The position numbers and the translations under genes are program-made. A stretch of DNA of 64,000 nt. It comes from Yoonia sp. R2331. Lineage in GTDB: Bacteria > Pseudomonadota > Alphaproteobacteria > Rhodobacterales > Rhodobacteraceae. The notes under the pieces are model-generated. The model had not been told where the DNA came from. It saw only the letters and a list, made by a program, of their open reading frames with translations, and did not search any database. The stretch is taken from the NCBI RefSeq assembly GCF_041103235.1, contig NZ_JBGCUN010000002.1, forward strand, positions 428,501 through 492,500. Direction: 5' to 3'. This document shows, one piece after another, positions 52,250 to 62,569 of this stretch. Within the stretch, counting starts at the first letter, position 1. Every line of letters starts with the position of its first letter.

Positions 52250-52411
52250 TTAGATGGACGCGTCTTTTGGTTCGCCGGTGCCTTTTGACAGGCCAACGAC
52301 AGAAGCGGATTCAGCGTCATGCGCCCGCAGAAGCCTGATCGCCTTGGGCGACAGCGGGAACAATCGGTTGCCAGCAGACGCAGGTGCAGTGTTGTTGGGT
52401 GCAGATTGCAT
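52250..52411 (-). CDS. Possible small protein (53 aa)
   Basis: Frame begins MQSAPNNTAPASAGNRLFPL and continues SPKAIRLLRAHDAESAS, ending KDASI. AGGAA lies seven to eight bases upstream of the ATG. Codon use is like neighbouring genes. A competing frame on the plus strand (from 52254) lacks a ribosome site. Family unknown. Confidence 0.45.
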   Translation of the reverse strand: MQSAPNNTAPASAGNRLFPLSPKAIRLLRAHDAESASVVGLSKGTGEPKDASI

Positions 52412-52498
52412 CGCTGGTTCCTATTGCGTCGTCATAGGGGAACTATGCTGATGCGTGGCTGGCGCGATAATGGGAAGAATGCACGCGCCTTCCCCCTT

Positions 52499-52528
52499 CT
52501 TGCAACACAGCGGAAGGGTGCCCATTTA
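52499..52528 (+). promoter_or_regulatory. RpoH (heat-shock) type promoter of clpB
   Basis: CTTGCAA, 15-bp spacer, CCCATTTA: close to the sigma32 consensus CTTGAAA / CCCCATNTA, 75 bp before clpB. Confidence 0.7.
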
Positions 52529-52602
52529 GGGTGTGAGGCTCTTACGGGGTGTGCTGCGGATGCGGGCGCCCGGACCTGAGCGCTTGTAGAAGGAGAGAGA
52601 CC

Positions 52603-55215
52603 ATGAACTTGGACAAGTTCACAGAGCGGTCGCGCGGCTTTGTTCAGGCTGCACAGACCATCGCGATGCGCGAAAACCACCAGAGAATATTGCCAGAGCA
52701 CCTTTTGAAGGCGCTGATGGATGACGATCAGGGGCTGTCGGCCAATCTGATCACCAAAGCCGCAGGCGACGCCGCTGCCGTCAGGCAGGCCGTTGATACG
52801 GCTGTGGCCAAGATCGCCAAGGTATCAGGCGGCGACGGGCAGGTGTTTGTCGACACCTCACTGGCCCGCGTGATGGACGAGGCTGAAAAGGTTGCGTCAA
52901 AGGCGGGCGATAGTTTTGTCCCTGTGGAACGGCTGCTGATGGCTTTGGCGATGATCAAATCCAAGGCCAAGGATGCGCTCGACGCAGGCAAAGTCACAGC
53001 GCAGGGGCTGAACGCTGCGATCAATGACATTCGCAAGGGGCGCACGGCCGATAGTGCCAGCGCCGAGGATGGCTATGACGCGCTCAAGAAATACGCGCGC
53101 GATCTGACCGAGGCGGCAGAGCAGGGCAAGATCGACCCGATCATTGGCCGGGATGAGGAAATCCGTCGCGCCATGCAGGTGCTGTCGCGGCGCACCAAGA
53201 ACAACCCCGTGCTGATCGGGGAACCGGGCGTGGGTAAGACCGCGATTGCCGAAGGGCTTGCCCTGCGGATCGTCGATGGGGACGTGCCCGAGAGCTTGAA
53301 GAACAAAAAGCTGATGTCGCTCGACATGGGCGCGCTGATTGCCGGTGCCAAGTACCGCGGCGAGTTTGAAGAGCGCCTAAAGGCTGTTCTGAAAGAGATC
53401 GAATCCGCTGCCGGTGAGATCATCTTGTTCATTGATGAGATGCACACGCTGGTGGGTGCAGGCAAATCGGATGGCGCAATGGATGCGGCAAACCTGATTA
53501 AACCCGCACTTGCGCGGGGTGAACTGCACTGCGTTGGTGCCACGACCTTAGACGAATACCGCAAATATGTGGAAAAGGACGCGGCTTTGGCCCGGCGTTT
53601 CCAGCCTTTGATCGTGGAAGAACCCACCGTGGTCGACACGATCAGCATTCTGCGCGGGATCAAGGAAAAGTATGAACTGCACCACGGCGTGCGGATCTCT
53701 GATGCCGCGTTGGTGTCGGCGGCGACGCTGAGCCACCGCTATATCACTGACCGATTCCTACCAGATAAGGCGATTGACCTGATGGACGAGGCGGCCAGCC
53801 GGTTGCGCATGGAAGTGGACAGCAAGCCCGAAGAACTGGACGCGCTGGACCGTCAGATCATGCAGCTGCAGATCGAGCAGGAGGCCTTGAAGAAAGAGGA
53901 CGACAAGGCGTCCAAGGATCGGCTGGAAAAGTTGACCGAGGAATTGGCGAACCTGCAGGACCGCGCGTCAGAGATGACCGCGAAATGGCAGGCCGAGCGC
54001 GACAAGCTGGAAGGCAGCCGCGAGCTGAAGGAACAGCTTGATCGCGCGCGGGCAGAGCTGGACATCGCCAAGCGGGAAGGCAACCTCGCCAAGGCCGGAG
54101 AGCTGTCTTACGGCGTTATCCCAGAGCTTGAGCGCAAGTTGTCAGAGGCCGAGGACACCGATGATCTGATGGTCGAAGAAGCCGTTCGGCCAGAGCAGAT
54201 CGCTGAGGTCGTTGAGCGGTGGACCGGTATCCCGACCAGCAAGATGCTGGAAGGCGAGCGCGAAAAGCTGCTGCGCATGGAAGACGAGCTTGGCAAGCGC
54301 GTGATCGGTCAGCATGGGCCGGTACGTTCGGTGGCCAATGCGGTGCGCCGTGCGCGTGCGGGTCTGAATGACGAGAACCGCCCGCTGGGGTCGTTCCTGT
54401 TCCTTGGGCCAACCGGCGTGGGCAAGACGGAACTGACCAAGGCCGTGGCCGAGTACCTTTTCGACGATGACAACGCGATGGTGCGGATTGATATGTCAGA
54501 GTTCATGGAGAAACACGCCGTGGCCCGTCTGATCGGCGCGCCCCCCGGTTACGTTGGCTATGACGAAGGCGGTGTTCTGACCGAGGCGGTGCGGCGCAGG
54601 CCCTATCAGGTTGTGCTTTTTGACGAGGTCGAAAAGGCGCACCCGGATGTGTTCAACGTGCTGTTGCAAGTACTTGATGATGGTGTGCTGACCGATGGTC
54701 AGGGCCGCACTGTGGATTTCAAGCAGACGCTCATCATCCTGACGTCAAACCTTGGGGCGCAAAGCCTCAGCCAACTGCCGGACGGTGCTGACCCAAGCCA
54801 AGCCAAACGCGATGTGATGGATGCGGTTCGGGCGCATTTCCGGCCCGAGTTCCTGAACCGTCTGGACGAGACGATCATCTTTGACCGTCTGGCCCGCGAA
54901 GACATGGCCGGGATCGTCACGATCCAGCTTGGCCGGTTGGAAAAGCGTCTGGCAAGCCGCAACATCACGCTTGATCTGGATGATGGCGCGCTGAAGTGGT
55001 TGGCCGACGAAGGCTATGACCCAGTGTTCGGCGCGCGGCCATTGAAGCGCGTGATCCAGCGCGCCTTGCAGGACCAGTTGGCCGAGATGATTCTCGCGGG
55101 TGACGTTCTGGATGGTGCGACCGTTTCGGTCAGTGCCGGGGCCGATGGGTTGATCGTGGGCGACCGTGTCAGCGGGTCTCAGCGCAGCAAGCCCGATGAT
55201 GCGGTTGTGCATTGA
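52603..55215 (+). CDS. clpB: ATP-dependent disaggregase ClpB
   Basis: 870 aa hexameric Hsp100. N-domain (1-145), NBD1 with GEPGVGKTA and [15 protein letters not shown], the long middle coiled coil characteristic of ClpB rather than ClpA/C (about 405-525), NBD2 with [19 protein letters not shown] and [14 protein letters not shown]. Reactivates aggregated proteins with DnaK. AAGGAGAGAG before ATG; a heat-shock promoter lies upstream and a terminator follows. Confidence 0.97.
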   Translation: MNLDKFTERSRGFVQAAQTIAMRENHQRILPEHLLKALMDDDQGLSANLITKAAGDAAAVRQAVDTAVAKIAKVSGGDGQVFVDTSLARVMDEAEKVASKAGDSFVPVERLLMALAMIKSKAKDALDAGKVTAQGLNAAINDIRKGRTADSASAEDGYDALKKYARDLTEAAEQGKIDPIIGRDEEIRRAMQVLSRRTKNNPVLIGEPGVGKTAIAEGLALRIVDGDVPESLKNKKLMSLDMGALIAGAKYRGEFEERLKAVLKEIESAAGEIILFIDEMHTLVGAGKSDGAMDAANLIKPALARGELHCVGATTLDEYRKYVEKDAALARRFQPLIVEEPTVVDTISILRGIKEKYELHHGVRISDAALVSAATLSHRYITDRFLPDKAIDLMDEAASRLRMEVDSKPEELDALDRQIMQLQIEQEALKKEDDKASKDRLEKLTEELANLQDRASEMTAKWQAERDKLEGSRELKEQLDRARAELDIAKREGNLAKAGELSYGVIPELERKLSEAEDTDDLMVEEAVRPEQIAEVVERWTGIPTSKMLEGEREKLLRMEDELGKRVIGQHGPVRSVANAVRRARAGLNDENRPLGSFLFLGPTGVGKTELTKAVAEYLFDDDNAMVRIDMSEFMEKHAVARLIGAPPGYVGYDEGGVLTEAVRRRPYQVVLFDEVEKAHPDVFNVLLQVLDDGVLTDGQGRTVDFKQTLIILTSNLGAQSLSQLPDGADPSQAKRDVMDAVRAHFRPEFLNRLDETIIFDRLAREDMAGIVTIQLGRLEKRLASRNITLDLDDGALKWLADEGYDPVFGARPLKRVIQRALQDQLAEMILAGDVLDGATVSVSAGADGLIVGDRVSGSQRSKPDDAVVH

Positions 55216-55223
55216 TTGACCAG

Positions 55224-55258
55224 AACCGGCCCGTGTTTGCGCGGGCCGGTTTTCTTTT
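55224..55258 (+). terminator. Rho-independent terminator after clpB
   Basis: AACCGGCCCG / CGGGCCGGTT stem with an 8-base loop followed by TTCTTTT. Confidence 0.88.
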
Positions 55259-55315
55259 GGGCAATCGGCAAAGCACAGCTAGGGTGGCGGCATTGACAGG
55301 TCCAAGGATTTCACG

Positions 55316-56275
55316 ATGCCGCCTTTTCCCCAGCCCGCTTTCAACTTTGATTTTGACCCCGACGCCGAAGTGACCGCCCTGCGCCAGTGGCGTGACACCC
55401 AGCCGGGGCGTGCGATCCCCGACAAACATGACGGCAGGCTGCTGCTGGGCAGTTGGAACATCGCCAATCTGGGCGACAGCGGGCAGGTCCGCGACGCGCG
55501 CGATCTGCCGCTGATGGCTGAAATTCTGGGCTGGTTTGACATCATCGCGCTGCAGGAAGTGAAGGAAAACCTTGGTGATCTGATGAAGATCAAGGCGATG
55601 ATGCCGGGCTATGACGTTGTGCTGTCAGACCAGACCGGCAATGGCGAGCGGATGGTGTTTCTCTACGACGCCACCCGTGTGAACCGGCTGGCGCTGGTGG
55701 GAGAGATCGACATTTCACCCAAGGATCAGCGACATATCAAGATCCCCAACTCCACCCAGAAATTCACTGGATTTGACCGTGCCCCCTACATGGTGGCGTT
55801 TGAAAAGGATGGCTTTGTCCTGACGGTCGTGAACGTGCATCTGTTCTTTGGCTCATCCTCGCAGCGGTCGATCAATCGCCGCGCGTTGGAAACCTATGCC
55901 GTCGGGCGCTGGGGCGATCTGCGGCGCAAACGGGGCCGCGCGTTTTCGCACAATCTGGTGGTGATTGGTGATATGAATATGCCTGTGGCGGACGTGGGCG
56001 ACGAAGTGTTCGAGGCGCTGACAAAGCGCGGTCTGCACATCCCCGAGCATCAGTCGCGGATCGGCACCACGATCACCGAAGGCAAGCATTACGACCAACT
56101 GGCGTTCTTTCCGGGTGACGCCGGCACCGCTTATGTGCAGGACGGGGTGTTTGATTTTGACGGGGCGGTCTTTGCGGATCTGTGGGATACGCGGACCGAG
56201 AAAGAGTTCGAGGCTTTTGTGCGCTATCACCTGTCAGATCACCGCCCGATCTGGGTGCAGTTCCGCACCGATTAG
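55316..56275 (+). CDS. Endonuclease/exonuclease/phosphatase (EEP) family protein
   Basis: 319 aa. LLLGSWNIANLGDSG (metal-binding Asn), FDIIALQEVKEN (catalytic Glu), VVIGDMNMP (Asp-x-Asn), FVRYHLSDHRPIWVQF (final Asp-His) form the DNase I-like active site. Substrate could be DNA or a phosphate ester. No signal peptide seen, so probably cytoplasmic. Confidence 0.85.
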   Translation: MPPFPQPAFNFDFDPDAEVTALRQWRDTQPGRAIPDKHDGRLLLGSWNIANLGDSGQVRDARDLPLMAEILGWFDIIALQEVKENLGDLMKIKAMMPGYDVVLSDQTGNGERMVFLYDATRVNRLALVGEIDISPKDQRHIKIPNSTQKFTGFDRAPYMVAFEKDGFVLTVVNVHLFFGSSSQRSINRRALETYAVGRWGDLRRKRGRAFSHNLVVIGDMNMPVADVGDEVFEALTKRGLHIPEHQSRIGTTITEGKHYDQLAFFPGDAGTAYVQDGVFDFDGAVFADLWDTRTEKEFEAFVRYHLSDHRPIWVQFRTD

Positions 56276-56301
56276 GGGCCGGTTGCCCGGCCCCCCAATG
56301 G

Positions 56302-57822
56302 CTACAGAATAAAGTCATCCTCTGTCAGGGAATGCAGGCGCGTCCCCGACAAGAAAATATCGGTGCCATCAAGATGGATCGTCGTGCCGCGCCAGCCGTC
56401 CGACAGGTTATGGGCCAGATCGGCGTAGCTTTCGATCCCGAAGGCGCTGAGGTCGATGGTGTCATTGCCGCGGCGGTCGAAATCGCTGATGACGTTGACG
56501 CCTTCGTCCTGCTTGAAGATGAAGGTGTCGCGCCCGCGCCCGCCCGTCAAAAAGTCAAAACCGGCGCCGCCCGAAATCTCATCATGGCCGCGTCCGCCCT
56601 TGATGACGTCGTTGCCGCCTTCGCCCTTGATCACATCGTGGCCTTTGCCACCCCAGACGAAGTCTCGCCCTGATCCGGCAAGCACAACATCATGACCCTT
56701 GCCTGCGAACACCACGTCCCAGCCACCTTTGGCGTCGATGTAGTCATTGTCACGACCAAGTTTGGTGATTGACCCCCGATCATCTCCGATCAAAAAGTCG
56801 ACGTCATTCTTGCGCCCGCTTGATTGCAGGATGTCGATCGGGACAAGCACGCCATCAATCACATGCAGGACGCCGTTTGCGGCCTGAATATCTGTGGCAA
56901 CTAGGTTGGGGTTCGCGAAGTCGGGGTCGCCGTCCACCAGTGCTGCGCCATCGCGGCCCAGATCAACGCCCAGAAGCGTTGGGATCTGATCCAGGGCCAG
57001 CACCTGGCTGGCCTGCAGGCTTTCGGGGGCCACGTGGTAAAGCAGGATGTTCGTGAGCAGCGGGATCGGGTCATCACCGTTCGACAAAAGACGTAAGGCA
57101 TCGACGATATAGCCAAAGGCGTCCGCCTCGTTGTCACCTGTGAACCCAAGCGCCTGTGCCAGCCCGACAAAGGCCGCGTCATTCGGGGCAAAGACGGTAA
57201 GGTCTGCATTCGGGTCTGCCAGCGCGCCGGCCAGATCAGCGGCAACAACCGCCTCGCGCAGGATGTCAAAATCAGACAGATCATTGTCAAAGCCAGGGCC
57301 TGAGGCGACAGCGATGTCCGTGATTGTCGGTGCGTCGTTGCCGGGCAGATCAATCGGCAAGAGCACCTTGTCGATCACATGGACCACGCCATTGCTGGCC
57401 ATGATGTCAGTGGCCACAAGCGAGGGGTCGATCAAATCGGGTTCATTGTCCACCAGCGTCGGCAGATCGGCAGTGATCGTCGGCCCCAGCGCGGTTGTCA
57501 GCGTTGGATCCGCGGCAATGTCAGCGGCTGTCTTGACCTCTGGTAAGACGTGGTACTGCACCACATCGCGCAAGGTCTCGGCGGGGACGTTGCCTGCCAG
57601 AAAACCCAGCACGGCGTCGGCATCAGCGGGATCGCCCGCAAACCCAAGATCGGCAGCCAAACTGCCAAAGGCCGCATTGGTAGGCGCAAAGACAGTCAGG
57701 GTGCCGGGGTTGGATAAGGTTGTCACAAGGTTGGTGCCCAGATTGGCATCAAGGAATTTGACAGCGCCCAGCAGCACCGAAAAGTCAGGGCCAGAGGCGA
57801 TAGCGGCGATTGAAGGGTTCAT
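56302..57822 (-). CDS. Secreted fasciclin (FAS1) protein with RTX calcium-binding repeats
   Basis: 506 aa. Two FAS1 domains (about 1-165 and 170-320), each with FAPTNAAF/FAPNDAAF and a VVHVIDKVLLPIDL or VLHVIDGVLVPIDI end; then RTX nonapeptides about 365-450 (GGKGHDVIKG, GGNDVIKGG, GGAGFDFLTGG). The start lacks a cleavable signal, and the C-terminal RTX part suggests type I secretion. Calcium-folded surface adhesin is likely. Adjacent to a single-domain fasciclin gene. Confidence 0.85.
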   Translation of the reverse strand: MNPSIAAIASGPDFSVLLGAVKFLDANLGTNLVTTLSNPGTLTVFAPTNAAFGSLAADLGFAGDPADADAVLGFLAGNVPAETLRDVVQYHVLPEVKTAADIAADPTLTTALGPTITADLPTLVDNEPDLIDPSLVATDIMASNGVVHVIDKVLLPIDLPGNDAPTITDIAVASGPGFDNDLSDFDILREAVVAADLAGALADPNADLTVFAPNDAAFVGLAQALGFTGDNEADAFGYIVDALRLLSNGDDPIPLLTNILLYHVAPESLQASQVLALDQIPTLLGVDLGRDGAALVDGDPDFANPNLVATDIQAANGVLHVIDGVLVPIDILQSSGRKNDVDFLIGDDRGSITKLGRDNDYIDAKGGWDVVFAGKGHDVVLAGSGRDFVWGGKGHDVIKGEGGNDVIKGGRGHDEISGGAGFDFLTGGRGRDTFIFKQDEGVNVISDFDRRGNDTIDLSAFGIESYADLAHNLSDGWRGTTIHLDGTDIFLSGTRLHSLTEDDFIL

Positions 57823-57868
57823 GATGTGTCATCCTGTTGGGTAGGCCCGCGTCACAGACCAAGGAAAA

Positions 57869-57901
57869 AGGGCGCCCGCAGTATTGCGGACGCCCTTTTG
57901 C
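57869..57901 (-). terminator. Terminator after the small fasciclin gene
   Basis: GGGCG-CCCGCA / TGCGG-ACGCCC stem, flanked by A and T runs (TTTTT on the minus strand). Confidence 0.8.
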
Positions 57902-57911
57902 TGCGACGGGA

Positions 57912-58388
57912 TCAGCTGGGTGGCAGGATCACCTTGTCGATGACATGGATCACGCCATTGCTGGCCTCGATGTCTGCTGTCACCACGGTGGCATCGTTCA
58001 CCATCACACCGCCTTCGGTCATGATTGTGACGTCAGCACCGTTCACGGTTGCGGCCATCATCTCGTTCGTCAGATCACCTGACATCACTTTGCCTGCGAC
58101 AACGTGGTAGGTCAGGATGTTTGCCAGCGCCTCGGGGTCTGCCAACAACCCTTCAACGGTGCCTTCGGGCAGGGCGGCAAAGGCGTCATCGGTGGGGGCA
58201 AAAACGGTGAACGGGCCTTCGCCCTTCAGCGTTTCAACCAGCCCTGCGGCCTCGACTGCAGCCACAAGGGTAGTAAAGCTGCCCGCCTCTACAGCGGTAT
58301 CAACGATGTCCTTGGAATGACCATCGGCAAAGGCGGGGGCGGCCAGCGCGGTTGAAGCAGCGAGTGCAATAAACGTTCTGCGAAGCAT
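57912..58388 (-). CDS. Fasciclin domain protein
   Basis: 158 aa: signal peptide ([16 protein letters not shown]), then one complete FAS1 domain ([67 protein letters not shown]). Periplasmic or surface protein; function in bacteria poorly defined. CAGGAGA before ATG at 58388. Followed by a terminator, so separate from the FAS1-RTX gene. Confidence 0.93.
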   Translation of the reverse strand: MLRRTFIALAASTALAAPAFADGHSKDIVDTAVEAGSFTTLVAAVEAAGLVETLKGEGPFTVFAPTDDAFAALPEGTVEGLLADPEALANILTYHVVAGKVMSGDLTNEMMAATVNGADVTIMTEGGVMVNDATVVTADIEASNGVIHVIDKVILPPS

Positions 58389-58625
58389 AGGTATCTCCTG
58401 TTGATGTGCGTGCCTTGATTGGCAATGCAGCAATTACGGGGGGTTTTGTGCATCGGATCACCGGGGGATTTCGCCGAGTGGACTTGACGGATTGGCCGGT
58501 TCGCCTAAGCCAGCGGGTTTTGTGGTTTCCACTCAAATCGACGTGTAAATTCGTGAACACGGATGTGTCATCCGGGCAGACTTTGCCCGCGATCTGGCGC
58601 ATGATCCGCAACAAAGGAGACGACG

Positions 58626-60131
58626 ATGGCGATGTTTTCGGATTTCACGATCAACCTGATCCAAGGGATGGTGTTTCTGTTCGTCCTGCTGGTGGGTGCC
58701 GCCGCTTTGCTGGTGCTGGTTCTGTTTGTCATCGACCGCAGCCAGCGCGCTGATGCGATCCGCCGGAACTACCCGGTGATCGGGCGGTTTCGCTATCTGT
58801 TCAGCACGCTCGGCGAGTTTTTTCGCCAGTATTTCTTTGCGATGGACCGGGAAGAGCTGCCGTTCAACCGTGCGCAGCGGGACTGGATCAAACATTCCAG
58901 CAGCGGCAAGGGCAACACGGTTGCTTTCGGGTCGACCCGGAACCTTGCCGCGCAAGGCACGCCAATTTTCGTCAATGCCGCCTTTCCACCGCTGGATCAG
59001 CAGGTGGCGGCGACCGCGCCTTTGGTGATTGGTCCGGGCGCGCGAAAACCCTATGCCGCGCCGTCGATCTATAACCTGTCCGGTATGTCTTATGGCGCGA
59101 TTTCAAAACCAGCGGTGCAGGCGCTGAGCCGGGGATCGAAGGCGGCAGGCATCTGGATGAACACCGGCGAAGGCGGGCTGTCGCCGTTTCACCTTGAAGG
59201 TGGTTGCGACATCGTCTTTCAGGTCGGCACGGCAAAATACGGCGTGCGGGATGCCGATGGCAACCTGAGCGACGACAAACTGCGCGAGGTAGCCGCGCAC
59301 GATCAGGTCAAGATGATCGAGATCAAGCTGGCGCAGGGGGCCAAACCCGGCAAGGGTGGCATCCTGCCGGGGGCCAAGGTCACGCCCGAGATCGCGCAGA
59401 TCAGGGGCATCAAGGTTGGCGAAAGCAGCATCTCTCCCAACAGGCATGTCGAGGTAGATGACTGGGGTGATCTATTGGATCTTGTGGCGCGGGTGCGCGA
59501 TGTCACGGGCCTGCCGGTCGGGATCAAAACGGTGATGGGCAATGGCGATGCGTTCGAAGACTTGTTTGCGTTGATTAACGAGCGCGGCCAAGAGAGCGCA
59601 CCGGATTTCATCACGCTAGATGGCGGTGAGGGCGGCACGGGCGCCTCGCCCATGCCGCTGATGGATCTGGTTGGCGTCTCGATCCGCGAGGCGCTGCCCT
59701 ATGTCGCCAATCTGCGCGATCAGGCGGGGCTGCATGATCGGATCAGGCTGATCGCCAGCGGCAAACTGGTGAACCCCGGCGATGTGGCGTGGGCCATTTG
59801 TGCGGGGGCTGACTTTGTCACGTCGGCCCGTGGTTTCATGTTCGCGCTAGGCTGCATCCAAAGCCTGAAGTGCAACAAGAACACTTGTCCCACGGGTATC
59901 ACCACCCACGATCCGCGGTTTCAAAAAGGTCTGGTTCCCGAAGACAAAGACAAAAAGGTCGCCCATTACGCCAAGACGATCATCAAAGAAGTTGAAACAA
60001 TTGCGCATTCGGTCGGCGTCACAGAGCCGCGCCAGATGCGCCCCAAACACGTGCGGATCGTGCAATCGGACGGAAAATCAGTGCCTTTGGACGTGTTAGA
60101 GGCGCGTTACAACAATCTGGCGGCATCGTGA
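58626..60131 (+). CDS. FMN-binding glutamate synthase family protein (membrane anchored)
   Basis: 501 aa. N-terminal hydrophobic segment at about 12-37 (LIQGMVFLFVLLVGAAALLVLVLFVID), then the glutamate-synthase FMN barrel: IYNLSGMSYGAISKPAVQALSRGSKAAG, NTGEGGLSPFH, GAKPGKGGILPGAKV, LDGGEGGTGASP and CNKNTCPTGITT (Fe-S Cys region). No glutaminase domain. Role unknown; not a classical GltB. AAAGGAGA before ATG. Confidence 0.88.
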   Translation: MAMFSDFTINLIQGMVFLFVLLVGAAALLVLVLFVIDRSQRADAIRRNYPVIGRFRYLFSTLGEFFRQYFFAMDREELPFNRAQRDWIKHSSSGKGNTVAFGSTRNLAAQGTPIFVNAAFPPLDQQVAATAPLVIGPGARKPYAAPSIYNLSGMSYGAISKPAVQALSRGSKAAGIWMNTGEGGLSPFHLEGGCDIVFQVGTAKYGVRDADGNLSDDKLREVAAHDQVKMIEIKLAQGAKPGKGGILPGAKVTPEIAQIRGIKVGESSISPNRHVEVDDWGDLLDLVARVRDVTGLPVGIKTVMGNGDAFEDLFALINERGQESAPDFITLDGGEGGTGASPMPLMDLVGVSIREALPYVANLRDQAGLHDRIRLIASGKLVNPGDVAWAICAGADFVTSARGFMFALGCIQSLKCNKNTCPTGITTHDPRFQKGLVPEDKDKKVAHYAKTIIKEVETIAHSVGVTEPRQMRPKHVRIVQSDGKSVPLDVLEARYNNLAAS

Positions 60132-60188
60132 CAAACACTTCACGCTTTTGACCCTATATACTCTGGCAACATCTAATGGAGTATTTGC

Positions 60189-61091
60189 ATGGCCTATCGC
60201 TGGACCAACGACCTGACCCACGCTGACGTGACCCCGAAGGCCGCGTTCCTGAACCGCCGCCAGATCATTGCGGGCACAGTCGGGCTGGGTGCCATTGCGG
60301 CGGGCCTGCCTGCGGCGGCGCAAGAGGCGCTGGAGCCGAACACGCTGGAAGAGATCACCAGCTACAATAACTACTACGAATTCGGCACCGGCAAGAATGA
60401 TCCTGCCGAAAATGCCCATCAGCTGCAGATTGATCCCTGGTCGGTGAAGGTTGACGGCATGGTGGACAACCCCGGTGAGTATGCGTTGGCGGACCTGCTT
60501 GATGGGTTGACGGTCGAGGAACGGATCTACCGGTTCCGCTGTGTCGAGGCGTGGTCGATGGTCGTGCCGTGGAACGGGATCGAGCTGGCCGATATCCTCA
60601 ACAAAGTGGGTGTGCAGGCGGGGGCCAAATACGTGGCCTTTGAAACGGTCGTGCAACCTGAGAACATGATCGGCGTGCAGCGCCGCGTACTGGACTTTCC
60701 TTATGTGGAAGGCCTGCGGCTGGATGAGGCGATGCACCCGCTGACCATCATGGCGACGGGCATCTACGGCGAACCGATTGCGAAACAAAACGGCGCGCCG
60801 ATGCGCCTGGTGGTGCCATGGAAATACGGGTTCAAATCGATCAAGTCGATTGTGCGCATCACCCTGACTGACGAAGAGCCGCCGACCAGCTGGAACGTCG
60901 CCAATGCGCGCGAATACGGCTTTTACAGCAATGTGAACCCGGAAGTGGACCACCCGCGCTGGTCGCAGGCAACCGAGCGCAAGATCGGTGGCGGATTGTT
61001 CGCCGCGCGGCAGGACACGCTGATGCTGAACGGTTACGCTGACGAAGTTGCGAGCCTTTATGCCGAGAAGCCGTTGAACGAGTGGTTCTGA
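60189..61091 (+). CDS. msrP: Protein-methionine-sulfoxide reductase, molybdenum subunit MsrP
   Basis: 300 aa. Twin-arginine signal [18 protein letters not shown], then the Mo-cofactor domain with [17 protein letters not shown] (Mo-ligand Cys). YNNYYEFG, the loop of YedY-type proteins, is present. Repairs oxidised methionine in the periplasm with electrons from MsrQ. Stop overlaps msrQ start. Confidence 0.95.
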   Translation: MAYRWTNDLTHADVTPKAAFLNRRQIIAGTVGLGAIAAGLPAAAQEALEPNTLEEITSYNNYYEFGTGKNDPAENAHQLQIDPWSVKVDGMVDNPGEYALADLLDGLTVEERIYRFRCVEAWSMVVPWNGIELADILNKVGVQAGAKYVAFETVVQPENMIGVQRRVLDFPYVEGLRLDEAMHPLTIMATGIYGEPIAKQNGAPMRLVVPWKYGFKSIKSIVRITLTDEEPPTSWNVANAREYGFYSNVNPEVDHPRWSQATERKIGGGLFAARQDTLMLNGYADEVASLYAEKPLNEWF

Positions 61092-61708
61092 TGACATTGA
61101 CCGACCGCATAAACGGCGCCCTGCGCCGGGTTCCAGCGTGGACTATATATATAGTGTTCGCCGTCTGGACCGGGTGGGAGTTCTGGAAGGCGCTGACAGG
61201 CGTCGGCCCTTATGCGGTTGAGCCGATCAATGTGCTGGAACGTGAATACGGTGAAATGGCGCTGAAGCTTTTGGTTGCGGGCCTGTTGGTGACACCCTTG
61301 CGGCGGTTGGTGGGTGTGAACCTGATGAAGTTCCGGCGCGCGATTGGTGTGACGGCCTTTTTCCTAGTGCTGGCGCATTTCCTCGTCTTTGCCGTGCTTG
61401 ATGTCCAATCGCTGGAACGGGTTTGGACTGAAACGATTAAGCGGCCCTATGTGACCGTCGGGATGTTGTCCTTCCTCGGGCTGATCCCGCTGGCACTGAC
61501 GTCCAACAACTGGTCGGTGCGCAAACTGGGTGCGGCCACGTGGCGGCAACTGCACAAGCTGACCTATCCGGTCGCGGTACTGGCGGCGGTTCACTATCTG
61601 TGGCTGGCCAAGGGGTTTCAGCTGGAACCGCTGATCTACACTGGCATCATCGTCGGCCTAATCGCATGGCGCTATTGGCCTAAACTGGGTCAGGAATCCC
61701 GCGCTTGA
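61091..61708 (+). CDS. msrQ: Heme-binding membrane subunit MsrQ
   Basis: 205 aa, about six hydrophobic helices of the ferric-reductase-like fold. RRAIGVTAFFLVLAHFLVF and WRQLHKLTYPVAVLAAVHYLWL carry heme-ligating His. Passes electrons from quinone or flavin to MsrP. ATG at 61091 overlaps the msrP stop. Confidence 0.95.
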   Translation: MTLTDRINGALRRVPAWTIYIVFAVWTGWEFWKALTGVGPYAVEPINVLEREYGEMALKLLVAGLLVTPLRRLVGVNLMKFRRAIGVTAFFLVLAHFLVFAVLDVQSLERVWTETIKRPYVTVGMLSFLGLIPLALTSNNWSVRKLGAATWRQLHKLTYPVAVLAAVHYLWLAKGFQLEPLIYTGIIVGLIAWRYWPKLGQESRA

Positions 61709-61771
61709 CGCAAGAACGAAAGTTCTCCTAGAGTCCGTTCATTCTAAAGAACTTTTTGAACGGAAAACGAA

Positions 61772-62443
61772 ATGAGGCTTTTGACGAGTGCCCTAGTTGC
61801 GGGGCTTACGGTTGCTGGTGCGGCAAACGCGGCGGCAATTGATCTGACAGATAACACCTTTGCCAGCGTCGACTACGTCGATTTTGTGCAAGGCCCCTTG
61901 GGTCCGATTGAGGCGTTTACCGAAATCTCAGACGGTGTGACATTCAGCTTTGCAGCGCTGAACAACGGCCAATTCCGAAGCGTTGGAACTTGGGGTAACG
62001 GCACCTCAAATGCGAGCGGCCCATTCGGGCTGAGCTTCGGCGGCGGTGGCGGTGAAACAGCGGCTTTCACGCTGTCAGTCGATCATGACGTGACGCTGAA
62101 TGCATTTCTGGGATTTGCGCAACAGTTCAACACTGGTGCTATTTTTGATGTGACCGGTACTGGCGTAAGCTCAACCGGCAACGCGTTTTCGACAAGCGGG
62201 TTTCTGGCGTCGGGCATCCCCGTCCTAGAGGCTTTCAATGGCGGTGCATTATCTTTGACGGCTGGCACAACCTACACGTTTGCGACAACCAATAGCGGGA
62301 CAGCCACCCAGAGCCACCTGACAAGCCTCGACTTCACAAAGATCCCGGTCGGTCCGATGGCGGACGTCCCGCTGCCTGCCGGGATGCCGCTGTTGCTTGC
62401 GGGTCTTGGCGCGCTGGGGCTGGCGAAACGGCGCAAGCGCTAA
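61772..62443 (+). CDS. VPLPA-CTERM sorting-domain protein (223 aa)
   Basis: Signal peptide MRLLTSALVAGLTVAGAANA, beta-rich middle with SFGGGGGETAAFTLSVDHDVTLNAFLGF, and C-terminal VPLPAGMPLLLAGLGALGLA plus KRRKR: the VPLPA variant of PEP-CTERM. An exosortase elsewhere should process it. Middle domain unrecognised. Second such protein in the window (other at 29366). Confidence 0.82.
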   Translation: MRLLTSALVAGLTVAGAANAAAIDLTDNTFASVDYVDFVQGPLGPIEAFTEISDGVTFSFAALNNGQFRSVGTWGNGTSNASGPFGLSFGGGGGETAAFTLSVDHDVTLNAFLGFAQQFNTGAIFDVTGTGVSSTGNAFSTSGFLASGIPVLEAFNGGALSLTAGTTYTFATTNSGTATQSHLTSLDFTKIPVGPMADVPLPAGMPLLLAGLGALGLAKRRKR

Positions 62444-62569
62444 TCCAAGTTTCGACATGTATATAGTGAGGCGCGGTCCGATGGGGCCGCGCTTTGCATT
62501 TCCGGCATTCCACACGCGGGAATGGCCCCCGTTACTATCTATTGAGCATTTCGCTGATAGGGTCGGGCC

